Positions 1-9,583 are shown, counted from the first letter of the stretch. The stretch is DNA of 64,000 nt from Lutibacter flavus (GCF_900188355.1 NZ_FZNX01000007.1:1-64000), one strand, 5' to 3'. Program-made: numbers and translations. The notes: generated from the sequence alone by a model not told the origin.

Positions 1-959
1 GTGTTGTTTAATATTGAAGTTCCATCAACATTAAGTGTTCCTGTTAATAAAGTTGGACTTTGATTGTTAACACTAAGCTCGTCATTTAAAATGGTTTTAC
101 CATTTACAACAAGATCATTATCTAATACGAGTGCTCCGCCTATTTTTAAATCTCCTGAAAGATTTACAGGACTTCCATTATTTACATTCAGAGTACTATT
201 AAGATTGGTTTCCCCATCAACTGTTAAGGTTCCGCTTAATTCTGTTTGGCTTTGACCAGTAACTTTTAAGTTATTGGCTATTGAAGTTTCTCCAGAAACA
301 CTTAATGTGTTATTTAATATTGAAGCACCGTCAACAGTAAGTTCACCACTTAAATTTGTTGAACTATCATTTGCAACGGTTAACGACTCATTTAAAGTTG
401 TTTTTCCACCAACGTTAAGTGTTCCTGTTAAATCGGAAGCACTTTTATTATTTACAGATAAGGTATTGTTTAGATTTGTGATTCCATCTACATTTAAATC
501 ACCTTCAAAATCAATTTTCCCTCCAATAGATAAATCTCCAGAAGCAATAAGATCTCTGTGATATGCATATGGAATAAAAGTAAGGGATTGATTACTTAAT
601 TCGTTGTAGTTTCCATCTAAATTAATTTCTACTTTTAAATCTTTTCTATTACCATCCCAAACAATTTCAGTAAAAGACCCAGAAGATGGATTTCCTTGTC
701 CAATCATTAAATTAATCATTCCATAGGCATCTGTGCTTGTTGCATGGGTTTCTTGATAATCGATACTTCCACTGGAATTAGTAATGGTAAATCTTACCGA
801 AAGTGCTTTGTTAGGTAGAATGTTGCCACTAACATTTTCTCCCGGAAGTTCCTGAACATTTGGGTTTATGATAACCGCCTGATAACTCATACCATCTGTT
901 TGCGCCAGCAAATTGGTTGAAACAAACAAGATTACTGCAAAAAGTAATAGTTTTTTCAT
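1..959 (-). CDS. Secreted tandem-repeat surface protein, 3' end beyond window
   Basis: The reading frame is open from an ATG at 959-957 to the window edge (about 319 codons visible, no stop). The N-terminus is a signal peptide (MKKLLLFAVILFVSTNLLAQ). It is followed by a domain typical of flavobacterial surface proteins (SYQAVIINPN near the start, later YQETHATSTDAYGMINL and LTFIPYAYH). From about residue 150 come tandem repeats built on a 12-13 residue unit such as LSGTLTVDGETNLNSTLNV, grouped in alternating 26- and 38-residue blocks. The pattern suggests a beta-helix or fibre. Such proteins often end in a chaperone-of-endosialidase or other C-terminal domain, which is not visible here. It lies 45 bp downstream of the barrel gene and probably shares its operon. 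Function unknown; surface location is inferred. Confidence 0.8.
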   Translation of the reverse strand, partial: MKKLLLFAVILFVSTNLLAQTDGMSYQAVIINPNVQELPGENVSGNILPNKALSVRFTITNSSGSIDYQETHATSTDAYGMINLMIGQGNPSSGSFTEIVWDGNRKDLKVEINLDGNYNELSNQSLTFIPYAYHRDLIASGDLSIGGKIDFEGDLNVDGITNLNNTLSVNNKSASDLTGTLNVGGKTTLNESLTVANDSSTNLSGELTVDGASILNNTLSVSGETSIANNLKVTGQSQTELSGTLTVDGETNLNSTLNVNNGSPVNLSGDLKIGGALVLDNDLVVNGKTILNDELSVNNQSPTLLTGTLNVDGTSILNN

Positions 960-1004
960 AATTTAAATTTTATTTAGTTAGATTTTATAGTTGTAATAAT
1001 TAGA

Positions 1005-1628
1005 TTAAAGCTTTACTGAAATACCTAATCCAACCATATTTGATTTTATTTTAAGTTCAGATTCATTTGAATTTAGATTATCTTTTAGTGCAAGGCTTTT
1101 TCCATATATGTAGCTTAAGTAAAGGGTGCTTTTTTCTGAAACAGGATAAGAAATACCTGCACCACCTTTTAAAAATATAGCGGCACTATTAAACTCTTGA
1201 ACCCCAACAATATTAAAAATTTGATTATTAATAATTTGGTTTCCTTGAACTATAAATTCAACAGAAGTAGCTGCTTTTAAATAAAAAGTAAATTTGTTAA
1301 CATTGAAAAGATTGTAATCAAAACCTAGATTAACACCTAGATAATCGGTATTCCATTCATAATAATTATCCAACCCTTGATTGCTAGCAATGGATCCATA
1401 GCTATTGTAAGTTAGCCCTAATGAGAGGTTTAGATTTTTAGTAAAAACTTGAGATTTAAAACCAACTGCCAAATGATTATTTGTTGTTGCTTGCATATTT
1501 TCTAAAGATGTGCCTTGTGAATCTTTAAATTCAAAAGAAGAAGCCGTTTTACCAGTTTCAATATATATTTGTTGTCCGAAAGTCGTAATTCCTAAAAAAA
1601 GAAAAAATAGTAAAGTAATTTTTTTCAT
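1005..1628 (-). CDS. Outer-membrane beta-barrel protein (hypothetical)
   Basis: 207 residues with a signal peptide (cleavage probably after TTFGQ, about residue 19). Alternating hydrophobic/polar strands separated by short turns follow, and the end (VGLGISVKL) has the pattern of a small outer-membrane barrel of the OmpW/porin-like type. No catalytic motif is visible. It starts 2 bp downstream of the T9SS-substrate gene and is followed 45 bp later by the repeat protein, so the three are probably one envelope operon. The precise family is not recognised. The barrel is inferred from composition and strand periodicity. Confidence 0.65.
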   Translation of the reverse strand: MKKITLLFFLFLGITTFGQQIYIETGKTASSFEFKDSQGTSLENMQATTNNHLAVGFKSQVFTKNLNLSLGLTYNSYGSIASNQGLDNYYEWNTDYLGVNLGFDYNLFNVNKFTFYLKAATSVEFIVQGNQIINNQIFNIVGVQEFNSAAIFLKGGAGISYPVSEKSTLYLSYIYGKSLALKDNLNSNESELKIKSNMVGLGISVKL

Positions 1629-1630
1629 AG

Positions 1631-2128
1631 TTATTTTTTTATAATGGTTGCCTTAAATTGTTTGTTGCCTGAAGCGATATGAAGTACATATTGGGCACTT
1701 GCTAAAGTGTCTAAATTAATGTTTACATTTTGGGAAGCATCTCTATCATTTTGATACACAACTCTTCCTAACATATCATAAATAAAAATTGAAAGAGATT
1801 CATTCATAATATCACTAAATTTGATATTTACAGAACTTTCAAATGGATTTGGATAAATAATAGCTTCAATAGTAGTTTCTTCAAGTATCACTTTAGTTAA
1901 AATTAAAGGTGGTTGAATGAAGCCTTGCCTTAAAATAATTTCACTTGACTGAAAATTACCTATTACACTTAATTGACCGACACTTTGTTGAACAAAATAC
2001 TTTTCTCCATTTGTTGTAAATGAATGAGAAGCTCCTACTGAACTAATAGTGGAACGCATAATTTTTTGAGAAAAACAAGTAGAAATACTCATACATAGAA
2101 ATACAATGAGCAATGAAATTTTTTTCAT
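1631..2128 (-). CDS. T9SS type A sorting domain-containing protein
   Basis: 165 residues with an N-terminal signal peptide (MKKISLLIVFLCMSISTCFS). The C-terminal about 75 residues form a classic type IX secretion sorting domain: YPNPFESSVNIKF, then IYDMLGRVVYQ, then LASAQYVLHIASGNKQFKATIIKK. The short middle segment (residues 22-90; FVQQSVGQLSVIG and LRQGFIQPP) resembles the small region preceding the sorting domain in many Bacteroidota proteins, with no enzyme domain. The protein should be exported through the outer membrane by T9SS and anchored or released. It is first in a three-gene minus-strand cluster. Confidence 0.85.
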   Translation of the reverse strand: MKKISLLIVFLCMSISTCFSQKIMRSTISSVGASHSFTTNGEKYFVQQSVGQLSVIGNFQSSEIILRQGFIQPPLILTKVILEETTIEAIIYPNPFESSVNIKFSDIMNESLSIFIYDMLGRVVYQNDRDASQNVNINLDTLASAQYVLHIASGNKQFKATIIKK

Positions 2129-2284
2129 AGATCGTATGATTTAGTTAGTTAGTAAATTTAAAAGGGGTTTTATTTTATATTTTGAGGGGCAAAATACTTC
2201 ACGAATATAATATTTTTTTTTAAAGAACCTTAAATTATTGTTTTATTTTTAATAATTTAAGTCAAAATTTGAATGTTTCATATA

Positions 2285-2315
2285 AAAACCGATTAATTAA
2301 TAATTAATCGGTTTT
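2285..2315 (-). terminator. Hairpin terminator after the 2357-3655 gene
   Basis: Perfect inverted repeat with 15-nt arms (AAAACCGATTAATTA and its complement) around one base. On the minus strand it lies about 40 bp past the stop of the carboxypeptidase-regulatory-domain gene and ends in TTTT. It separates that gene from the envelope cluster. Confidence 0.75.
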
Positions 2316-2356
2316 GAACAAAATTTTATTAAGATATGATATAAAAGAGTTATTGT

Positions 2357-3655
2357 CTATTTAATTTTTCTTAGTTGTTTTTGAATTTTTTTAATTGCAG
2401 ATTCAATTGGTTTTTCAGGCTCAATTACATTAAATTCTCCCCAAAATTCTGGATCAGAAAAACCTTGAGCCTCGTCACTTAATATTGCAGTAGACCTTAA
2501 ACGTTCCCTAGCTTTAAAAATGTTTTCATCTGTGCTTTTTTCCCAGTCTGTAACTGCCATTTCCATTGTTATATTATATACGGAATTAAATAGACGTTTG
2601 TCATAATCAATTTTAAATCCAAGTTGAATACGGCTATAACCTAAATACCATTTCCCATCTTTTTCTCTATAATCAATTTGGTAACTTGCTTCAATTGGTA
2701 AAACAGTTGCTCTAGCTGGTTTTTTTATAATAAAAAGCCTACTAGCTTTTTTCGGATTTTCTAAATTAAGTGAAAATTTAGCCATGGTTAATGCATATGA
2801 GTTTGCATCTATATACAATTTACCATAATACATTGGATCTGAAATGCTAGGTTTTTGTTTAAAACTAACAACAAAAATTGGTTTATTATCAATTTTAGTT
2901 GAATTTTCAAATACAAAATCATAATAATCAAAAACATCTTCACTAAATAAAACATCACTATTTTTCATAGCATCAATTTGTACAGTACTATAGGGACCTC
3001 CTCTTAGTTTAAGTGTAATAGTATCTAATTTTTTATAATCTGTACTTTTACGTGCTCTATAAAGTTTCAAAATATCTTTTCTATCTAGATTGTACGATTG
3101 CTTGTTTATTCCAACAACGGCTTCTGAAAGAGATACGTAACTTCTTCTTTTTTTAATGGTTTCTCTATAAAATGCTGTCATAGAAGTTGGGAAATCAAAA
3201 TAATTATCTCCTTTTTTTCTTAGCATTTCGCTAATTAATGTTTTAGCATCTTTTATATTAATTTTAATTTCAGACAGTTCCTCTATATGTGTTTCAAGCC
3301 TAACTTCAATATCATCGGTACTAGTATCTGAAAGGTTAACTACCTTACTTGTATATCCTAAAAAAGAAACAGTTATTTTATTGTTGGTATATTTTTTTGG
3401 AATTTTTAAAATAAATTTTCCTTGTGTGTTTGTAACTGAACTTATATTAGTATTGTTAACAGTAATTGCGGCAAATATTAATGCTTTTTTGGATTTGCTA
3501 TCAATAACAATTCCTTTATACTCATTGAATCCAATAGTGTCATTTACTATTTTATTAGAGGAATAAATGGAATTTTGAAATCCAATAAAAGCTAACAATA
3601 TTAAAGAATAGGCTAAAATATTATTTATTTGAAGTGGTAAAATTTGATTTTTCAT
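2357..3655 (-). CDS. Carboxypeptidase-like regulatory domain outer-membrane protein
   Basis: 432 residues. A hydrophobic N-terminus (residues 10-32) looks like a signal or anchor. Residues about 48-120 form a carboxypeptidase-regulatory-like beta-sandwich (KGIVIDSKSKKALIFAAITV, NTQGKFILKIP, VSFLGYTSKVV), the domain that usually precedes TonB receptors. The remaining about 300 residues have no TonB plug or barrel. They begin with SEMLRKKGDNYFDFPTSM, seen in DUF5686-like or outer-membrane-associated Bacteroidota proteins. It is a single gene with a terminator downstream. The role is unknown; periplasmic or outer-membrane location is inferred. Confidence 0.65.
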   Translation of the reverse strand: MKNQILPLQINNILAYSLILLAFIGFQNSIYSSNKIVNDTIGFNEYKGIVIDSKSKKALIFAAITVNNTNISSVTNTQGKFILKIPKKYTNNKITVSFLGYTSKVVNLSDTSTDDIEVRLETHIEELSEIKINIKDAKTLISEMLRKKGDNYFDFPTSMTAFYRETIKKRRSYVSLSEAVVGINKQSYNLDRKDILKLYRARKSTDYKKLDTITLKLRGGPYSTVQIDAMKNSDVLFSEDVFDYYDFVFENSTKIDNKPIFVVSFKQKPSISDPMYYGKLYIDANSYALTMAKFSLNLENPKKASRLFIIKKPARATVLPIEASYQIDYREKDGKWYLGYSRIQLGFKIDYDKRLFNSVYNITMEMAVTDWEKSTDENIFKARERLRSTAILSDEAQGFSDPEFWGEFNVIEPEKPIESAIKKIQKQLRKIK

Positions 3656-3725
3656 AATACCCGAGTTTAAATTAAAGCAAAATCATTTGACTCTACAAGT
3701 TAATGATTTTTAAGTAAATATAAAA

Positions 3726-3761
3726 AAGAAAAGGAACCATAATATTGAAGTTCCTTTTCTT
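3726..3761 (-). terminator. Hairpin terminator after the M3 peptidase region
   Basis: Perfect 12-nt arms AAGAAAAGGAAC and GTTCCTTTTCTT flank a 12-nt loop. It starts 6 bp past the stop of the peptidase gene on the minus strand, and the descending arm ends in a T-rich tract. Confidence 0.8.
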
Positions 3762-3767
3762 AATTAA

Positions 3768-5906
3768 CTATTTTTTCGGAATTGGAAATCCTCGATCACG
3801 CATTAAAGCGTCAATCTTAGCATCTCTACCACGAAATTTTCTATAAGCCTCTGCAGGATCCATTGCGTTGCGCGGAGCAAATAGATATTTCACCATTTTA
3901 GCGGCTAATTCTTTATCATAAAAACCTCCCGGAGCTTCAGCAAAAGCTTCAGCAGCATCGGCAGTAAGAACGTCAGCCCACATATATCCATAATAAGCAG
4001 TTGCATACCCTTCACCAGAAAACACATGTCCAAATTGAGGAGTTCTATGTCGCATTACTAATTCTTTTGGCATATTTAATTCTGCCAATGTTTCTTTTTC
4101 AAAAGCGTCAATATCAATATTTGTTGGATCAGCCATATGTAGTTTCATATCCATTATAGCAGAAGCCAAATATTCAGTTGTTGAAAATCCTTGATTAAAA
4201 GTGGATGCTTTTTTAATTTTTTTAACCAATTCTTGAGGAATTACTTCACCTGTTTTATAATGTACTAAAAACTGATTTATTACTTTATCTGTAGATAACC
4301 AGCGCTCTAATACTTGAGATTGAAACTCTGTATAATCTCTAACACCTCCATTTAACGTTGGGTATTTTACTTCTGAAGAAAAGAAATGTAATGCATGTCC
4401 AAATTCGTGTAAAAATGTAGTTGCATCATCCCAGGAAACCAATAATGCTTCTCCGGGTGCAGGCTTCACAAAATTGGAATTGTTTGAAGCTAACACTGTT
4501 TTATCTCCATCAAAAGTGGAATGACTCCTATAGGTTGTAGCCCAAGCTCCAGATCTTTTTCCAGGTCTTGCAAATGGGTCTAAATACCATAAACCAATAT
4601 GTTTGCCACTAGTTTTATCGGTTACTTCCCAAACTTTTACATCTTCTTGAAAAACTGGTACGGATCCTTCTGGAACTGGTGTAAAATTATAATTGAATAA
4701 TTCTCCGGCAACAAAAAATAATGCTTGTGTTAATTTATCTAATTGTAAATATTGTTTTACTTCATCAGAATCTAAATCGTATTTTTGTTTTCTTACTTTT
4801 TCAGCATAAAATCTATAATCCCAAGGCTCTATAGTAATGTTGTCCTTATTTGTGTTTGCCAATGTTTGCATATCTGCAACTTCCTCTTTAACTCTGGCAA
4901 TTGCTGCTGGCCAAACTGCATTCATTAATTCCATTGCATTTTCTGGTGTTTTTGCCATTCTATTTTGCAAACGCCAATCACCAAAATTGTCATACCCTAA
5001 AAGCGCAACGCGTTCTTTTCTAAGTTGAAGTATTTTAGCAATGTTATCATTATTATCAAACTCATCACCATTATCACCTCTTGAATAATAATTATTCCAA
5101 ACTTTTTCACGAAGCCCTCTTTCCGTTGAATAAGTTAAAAATGGATCCATGTATGAGCGTGTATTTGGAATTGCATATTTTCCATCTTGCCCTTTATCTG
5201 TCGCAATTTTTGCCATTGATTTAGTCATAGATTCCGACAAACCGCCTAACTGATCTTTTGTAAGGTATACAACATAATTTTCTTCATCAGCTAAAACATT
5301 GTTTGCGAAATTTGTGTAAAGTGTTGAAAGTTCTTTGTTTATAGCAGCATATCTTAACTTTTTTTGGTCATCTAACTCAGCACCATCCATTGCGAATCGT
5401 TCATAAATTAGTTGAACAACACGCTGTTGATCTTCTTCTAATGGGTTTTCTAAAGAATTATCATAAACAAATTTAATACGTTTAAAAAGTTCTGAGTTTT
5501 GTGAAATTTTTGAACGGAAATCAGATAGAATTGGTGCCATTTCTCCTTGAATTTCTCTAAATTCAGGTGTAGAAACATTTGAACTCCAAATCCCATAATA
5601 ACTAAAAACACGTTCCAGTTCCTCACCGGCCTTTTCCATTGGTACAATTGTGTTTTCAAAAGTAGGAGCATCTGAATCAGACGTAATTTGGTTAATTTCA
5701 TTTAAATTTAATTCCATACCTTTTTCAAGAGCAGCTTTTAAATCTTGAAGGTTCATTTTATCAAAAGCAGGAACACCTCCATATGGGCCTGTCCATTCTT
5801 GTAGTAGTAGATTCTCGTTCATATTATCGGCCTTTTCTTTTGGTTGATTACAACTTATTATTGCTAAACAGCACAAAGTTGATAGTACTTTAATTGTAAA
5901 TTTCAT
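3768..5906 (-). CDS. M3 family oligopeptidase (Dcp-like) lipoprotein
   Basis: 712 residues. A lipoprotein signal (LCCLAIISCNQ, lipidated Cys about residue 19) places it in the periplasm. The M3 catalytic zinc motif HEFGH is at residues 500-504 (FLHEFGHALHFF), with the downstream third-ligand region (LASAIMDMKLHM, FGHVFSGEGYATAYYGYMWA) typical of peptidyl-dipeptidase Dcp/oligopeptidase A. Length matches Dcp (about 680-715). It probably trims short peptides taken up across the outer membrane. It is a single gene, 5' to the POT-like transporter gene's terminator, so the two are transcribed separately even though peptide hydrolysis and transport may be linked. Confidence 0.92.
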   Translation of the reverse strand: MKFTIKVLSTLCCLAIISCNQPKEKADNMNENLLLQEWTGPYGGVPAFDKMNLQDLKAALEKGMELNLNEINQITSDSDAPTFENTIVPMEKAGEELERVFSYYGIWSSNVSTPEFREIQGEMAPILSDFRSKISQNSELFKRIKFVYDNSLENPLEEDQQRVVQLIYERFAMDGAELDDQKKLRYAAINKELSTLYTNFANNVLADEENYVVYLTKDQLGGLSESMTKSMAKIATDKGQDGKYAIPNTRSYMDPFLTYSTERGLREKVWNNYYSRGDNGDEFDNNDNIAKILQLRKERVALLGYDNFGDWRLQNRMAKTPENAMELMNAVWPAAIARVKEEVADMQTLANTNKDNITIEPWDYRFYAEKVRKQKYDLDSDEVKQYLQLDKLTQALFFVAGELFNYNFTPVPEGSVPVFQEDVKVWEVTDKTSGKHIGLWYLDPFARPGKRSGAWATTYRSHSTFDGDKTVLASNNSNFVKPAPGEALLVSWDDATTFLHEFGHALHFFSSEVKYPTLNGGVRDYTEFQSQVLERWLSTDKVINQFLVHYKTGEVIPQELVKKIKKASTFNQGFSTTEYLASAIMDMKLHMADPTNIDIDAFEKETLAELNMPKELVMRHRTPQFGHVFSGEGYATAYYGYMWADVLTADAAEAFAEAPGGFYDKELAAKMVKYLFAPRNAMDPAEAYRKFRGRDAKIDALMRDRGFPIPKK

Positions 5907-5932
5907 ATTATTTGAATTTGATTGAATAACCT

Positions 5933-5940
5933 CAAATTTA
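5933..5940 (-). promoter_or_regulatory. Candidate -7 box for the M3 peptidase gene
   Basis: Reads TAAATTTG on the minus strand, matching the Bacteroidota -7 consensus TAnnTTTG, 27 bp upstream of the ATG. No clear -33 TTTG was identified. Confidence 0.5.
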
Positions 5941-5995
5941 ATTAATATTTTAGTTAAAAAATGTTAACGAAATAGTTTAGATTGATTATAAAGAA

Positions 5996-6023
5996 AAAGG
6001 GAAACTCTGTTGAATTTCCCTTT
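5996..6023 (-). terminator. Hairpin terminator after the POT-like transporter
   Basis: Arms AAAGGGAAA and TTTCCCTTT around a 10-nt loop, beginning about 20 bp past the transporter stop and flanked by A/T tracts. Confidence 0.75.
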
Positions 6024-6044
6024 CATCTTTTCTATAAGAATTTA

Positions 6045-7424
6045 TTAATTTGTTTTTCCGTCGAGCCTTTTAATTACTTTCCCATAAATAATTAATGAAA
6101 TAGCCGATGTTAATGCAATTGCAGCAAAATAATACCAGATGTAATGCGCATTACTAGCAGCTGATTCCCAGGCAGCATGAGTGTCAAATAATTTTGGATC
6201 TGGACAATATTTTGATAATAAATAACCGGATAAACCAAATCCGATAACGGATGCTAAAAATGAGTGTAAATGACTAAAACCAAGATACAAACCCTCTTCA
6301 CCTTTTGGCGCCTGAAAAGAGAAAAATTCCAAAAAGCGAGGAGATATAAAAGATTCTGCCAAAGCTTGTAAAGCAATACCAATAATCATCATAAATGCTA
6401 CAGGATGCATTGTCATAAAAACAAGATCAATTTCACCTCCAGAAAACCAATTTCCAGTAGCCATTGCTATAGCAGAAAGTGGCATAATAAACATTCCCAC
6501 TGTCATAGAGAATAATGGAGTTTTACTAGCCATCATTCGAGTTACAAATGTAACGGTTAAAAATACAACCAGTGGATTCACATTTGCGTACCAAGATGGG
6601 GAAGCTCCTTCACCTGCCATACGCAAAACATATTTTGGCATTGTTGCATATAACTGATGCTGTACCATCCAAAATCCAGTTATTATAATGATAAGAGTTA
6701 CTAATCTCATATTTGTTATAACTCCAATAAATCCTTTCCAGATATCTTTAAATGTTTTGCCTTCACCTTCGTGTTTTGCACTTTTGTAAAAGAAAATTAT
6801 CATTATTAAGGCAAGAACTGTCATAGCAGTTGAAAAATAATTGATATAAACCAATCCCATATCTCCCATTGAAGCACGTAAAGGTTTTACGATAGTTTTT
6901 CCGGAAAAGGCACCAATATTTACCATCATATAAAAAATAGAAAATCCTGTAGCCCTATTTGCTGCAGTAGTTTCTTTTGCAACTGTACCTGTAATTACTG
7001 ATTTTATAAAGGAACCTCCAATCATAATTATTATCATAATTGGAACAATAGCCCATCTTTCATTAGATCCAATTAACCCCTTAAATTCTATTCCATTTGA
7101 GTAATCTACTAAGCCAACTGATTCTAAAACTGTAGGTAAAACCCCTAATCCAAAATACCCTAAACTTAGTAGTGAAAAGGCAATAATTAGTGAATATTTA
7201 AATCCAATTTTATCGGCTAAAGCACCTGAGAAAGTTGGTAAAAAGTATAAACCTCCAGAAAAAGCACCTGATATCCAGGCAGCTTCAATATCTGTAAAGC
7301 CTAAAACTCTTGATAAATAAAGTGTAATTACAATAAAAACACCATAATAGGCACCTCTTTCTAACAGTTCAACAATATTTGCTGTCCAAAATGCCCTTGA
7401 AAACCCTTTTAATCTTTGAAACAT
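6045..7424 (-). CDS. MFS transporter, POT-like (peptide:H+ symporter type)
   Basis: 459 residues with about 12 hydrophobic segments. The segment ELLERGAYYG at residues about 18-27 matches the ExxERxxYYG signature of proton-dependent oligopeptide transporters in helix 1, with R and G replacing the usual RF. Then come ALADKIGFKYSLIIAF, the MFS loop 2-3 region, and SFISPRFLEFFSFQAPKGEEG late in the protein. Substrate is unknown; di/tripeptides are the family norm. Location is the inner membrane. It is a single gene between two terminators. The adjacent M3 oligopeptidase makes a peptide-use role plausible, but this is inference. Confidence 0.82.
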   Translation of the reverse strand: MFQRLKGFSRAFWTANIVELLERGAYYGVFIVITLYLSRVLGFTDIEAAWISGAFSGGLYFLPTFSGALADKIGFKYSLIIAFSLLSLGYFGLGVLPTVLESVGLVDYSNGIEFKGLIGSNERWAIVPIMIIIMIGGSFIKSVITGTVAKETTAANRATGFSIFYMMVNIGAFSGKTIVKPLRASMGDMGLVYINYFSTAMTVLALIMIIFFYKSAKHEGEGKTFKDIWKGFIGVITNMRLVTLIIIITGFWMVQHQLYATMPKYVLRMAGEGASPSWYANVNPLVVFLTVTFVTRMMASKTPLFSMTVGMFIMPLSAIAMATGNWFSGGEIDLVFMTMHPVAFMMIIGIALQALAESFISPRFLEFFSFQAPKGEEGLYLGFSHLHSFLASVIGFGLSGYLLSKYCPDPKLFDTHAAWESAASNAHYIWYYFAAIALTSAISLIIYGKVIKRLDGKTN

Positions 7425-7446
7425 GAATGTAATTTTTTAATTTTTT

Positions 7447-7454
7447 CGAAGATA
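7447..7454 (-). promoter_or_regulatory. Candidate -7 box for the POT-like transporter gene
   Basis: Reads TATCTTCG on the minus strand (TAnnTTCG variant of the -7 box), 23 bp upstream of the ATG, with TTTG about 16 bp further upstream. Confidence 0.5.
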
Positions 7455-7553
7455 TGAATTTAAGGGGATTCAAAATTTGTTTTAATTAACTATTTGTAAT
7501 ACTAAATACTTATTTAGAATACCGAATTAAGTTTAATAGTATTACAATTATCA

Positions 7554-7585
7554 AAAAAGGAATTACAATTAAGTAATTCCTTTTT
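7554..7585 (-). terminator. Terminator after sensor kinase (shared-sequence family, copy 1)
   Basis: Perfect arms AAAAAGGAATTAC and GTAATTCCTTTTT with loop AATTAA. The same loop and nearly the same stem recur at 9531 and 10211. Confidence 0.85.
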
Positions 7586-7622
7586 AAATCTGATTATAAA
7601 ATAAATCTAATATTTTATCCAG

Positions 7623-9365
7623 TTATATTTTAGTATTACTTGTATTATAATCTATTGAAAAGTAAAAAGTTGTTCCTTTAGAAAATTCACTTTCAACCCA
7701 AATTTTACCACCAAGCATTTCAACATATGCTTTTGAAATTGCCAATCCTAAACCAGACCCTTCATAATTTCTGTTAAGTGATTCACTGCCTTGTCTAAAC
7801 CTTTCAAAAATGAGTTTTTGCTGTTCTGTAGAGATTCCAATTCCAGAATCTTTTATGTAAAACTCAAGGGTTTTATTTTTAATTGTATAACCAAATTCTA
7901 TACATCCATTAGTTGTAAATTTTATAGAATTTTTAATAAGATTCGTTATAATTGCATAAACTTTTATATTGTCTGTTAGAATGAGAGCTTCATTAAAAGG
8001 TAATTCATTATTGTAGCTAAAATTATTTCCATTTTTTTCAACATCGTCTTTAAAAAGGGTATAAATATTTTCTATTTCCTCGTTAATATTAACTTCAGAA
8101 ATATTCATTTCTATTATCCCTGATTCAATTTTTGAAATGTTTATAATATCACTAATCAAATTAAGCATCCGCTTTCCACTATCTTCAATAATATTGATAA
8201 ATTTTTTCTGCTTATCGTCAGTTAATTTAGGGTTTTTCAGTAAATCAGAAAAGCCAAGAATGGCATTCATGGGTGTGCGTATTTCGTGACTAATATTTGC
8301 AAGAAAGGCTGATTTTAATCGATTGTTTTCTTCCGCGAATTCTTTTGCCTTTACTAATTCTTCATTTTTCTCCTTAAGTTTTTTTTCGTGATTCTTTATG
8401 TCAGTAATATTTACTCCAATACTGGCAATACTGAATGCTTTATCAGAACTTGAATTCAGTGTGATGTTATACCACGAAATAAATAATAACTCACCATTTT
8501 TTTTTAGGATCTCATTTTCGTAATTAGTTGCAATATTAATTATTTTTCTACCTTGAGAAAACACTTTTTTTATTCTTTCTTTTAAAGGACTTTGAATAAA
8601 AATATCAAACCAGTTTTTTCCCAATATTTCCTCTTTTGTATATCCTGTAATTTCTAATAAATAATTATTACAAAAGTTAATAGTTCCATCGTTATTTAAC
8701 AAAAGTGAAACTATATTTCCACTTTCCAGAACTTGTGTAAATCTTCTTTCAGATTCTTTTAGTTTTAATTTTGCTAAAGAATTTTGGAAGTTTTTATATT
8801 GTTTTAACATTACAACACCTAATAGCATTGTTGCTGGTGAATAAATAAAAATAAGTGGTATGGCAATAGTTGTTAAAGTAGGAAGTATTTTATCTACTGG
8901 CAAGAAAACTGTACAAACAGACATTGTTATGTGTACTATTATTCCCAAAGCCAATAATTCAAAGTAGTAGTTGTTGGTTTTCCAGTTGGGTCTAAATTTT
9001 CTCCAGGACAATCCAATTAGGCCTGAAGAAATAATTACAGCTAAACCCATCCATAGTCCATCACCGCCTATAATTAATCTACCCAAACTTGCAATTATTA
9101 TAGTAATTATTGTTGGAATTGGTCCAAAAAATAAACCTGAGATTGCAAGCATTACTGAACGCGTATCAAAAGAAATTCCAGGCGCCAAGGTCCAGGGTGT
9201 AAACATTAATACAATGCTGATGCCTCCTAAAATAATTCCTGTTAAAATTTTTGAAGTATATGAATTAGAGTCTTCATTTTTAATCCAAAAATTTTGATAA
9301 ATCATTGAAAAACTTAATAATATAGCTACATTTTGTAATAACCCTATTATGATAGATTGCTCCAT
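7623..9365 (-). CDS. Sensor histidine kinase with LytS-type 5TM input, PAS, HisKA, HATPase
   Basis: 580 residues. The first about 190 residues hold several membrane segments with the LytS/YhcK 5TM pattern (FTPWTLAPGISFDTRSVMLA, GLFFGPIPTIITIIIASLGR, YSPATMLLGVV). A PAS domain follows (about 205-325: VLESGNIVSLLLNNDGTINF, GYTKEEILGKNWFDIF), then a short coiled coil and a HisKA box with phospho-accepting His360 in SHEIRTPMNAILGFSDLL. HATPase boxes follow (NLIKNSIKF, DSGIGI, GSGLGLAISKAYVEMLGG). There is no receiver domain and no adjacent response regulator, so it is an orphan kinase. The signal is unknown; LytS-type domains in general sense envelope state or small ligands. Confidence 0.9.
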   Translation of the reverse strand: MEQSIIIGLLQNVAILLSFSMIYQNFWIKNEDSNSYTSKILTGIILGGISIVLMFTPWTLAPGISFDTRSVMLAISGLFFGPIPTIITIIIASLGRLIIGGDGLWMGLAVIISSGLIGLSWRKFRPNWKTNNYYFELLALGIIVHITMSVCTVFLPVDKILPTLTTIAIPLIFIYSPATMLLGVVMLKQYKNFQNSLAKLKLKESERRFTQVLESGNIVSLLLNNDGTINFCNNYLLEITGYTKEEILGKNWFDIFIQSPLKERIKKVFSQGRKIINIATNYENEILKKNGELLFISWYNITLNSSSDKAFSIASIGVNITDIKNHEKKLKEKNEELVKAKEFAEENNRLKSAFLANISHEIRTPMNAILGFSDLLKNPKLTDDKQKKFINIIEDSGKRMLNLISDIINISKIESGIIEMNISEVNINEEIENIYTLFKDDVEKNGNNFSYNNELPFNEALILTDNIKVYAIITNLIKNSIKFTTNGCIEFGYTIKNKTLEFYIKDSGIGISTEQQKLIFERFRQGSESLNRNYEGSGLGLAISKAYVEMLGGKIWVESEFSKGTTFYFSIDYNTSNTKI

Positions 9366-9530
9366 TTTAGTTTAATTGTTATAAATTTTTTAGAGTTAAA
9401 ATTTATTTTAATTTCTAATTTGGTAAAATTAGTTTTTTTTCATAAAAGAATAGATATTATAAATTAATTTATAACAATATTTGGACCGTTTGTAAAATGA
9501 TAAACTTTATGGTTTAAACCATTTAATAAA

Positions 9531-9558
9531 AAAGGAACTACAATTAAGTAATTCCTTT
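9531..9558 (-). terminator. Terminator after 140-aa lipoprotein (shared-sequence family, copy 2)
   Basis: Arms AAAGGAACTAC and GTAATTCCTTT around loop AATTAA. There is one C/A mismatch on the plus strand, which becomes a G-U pair in the minus-strand RNA, consistent with function for the minus-strand gene that ends at 9584. Confidence 0.75.
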
Positions 9559-9583
9559 CCTTTATCAATTAAATTAAATATTT

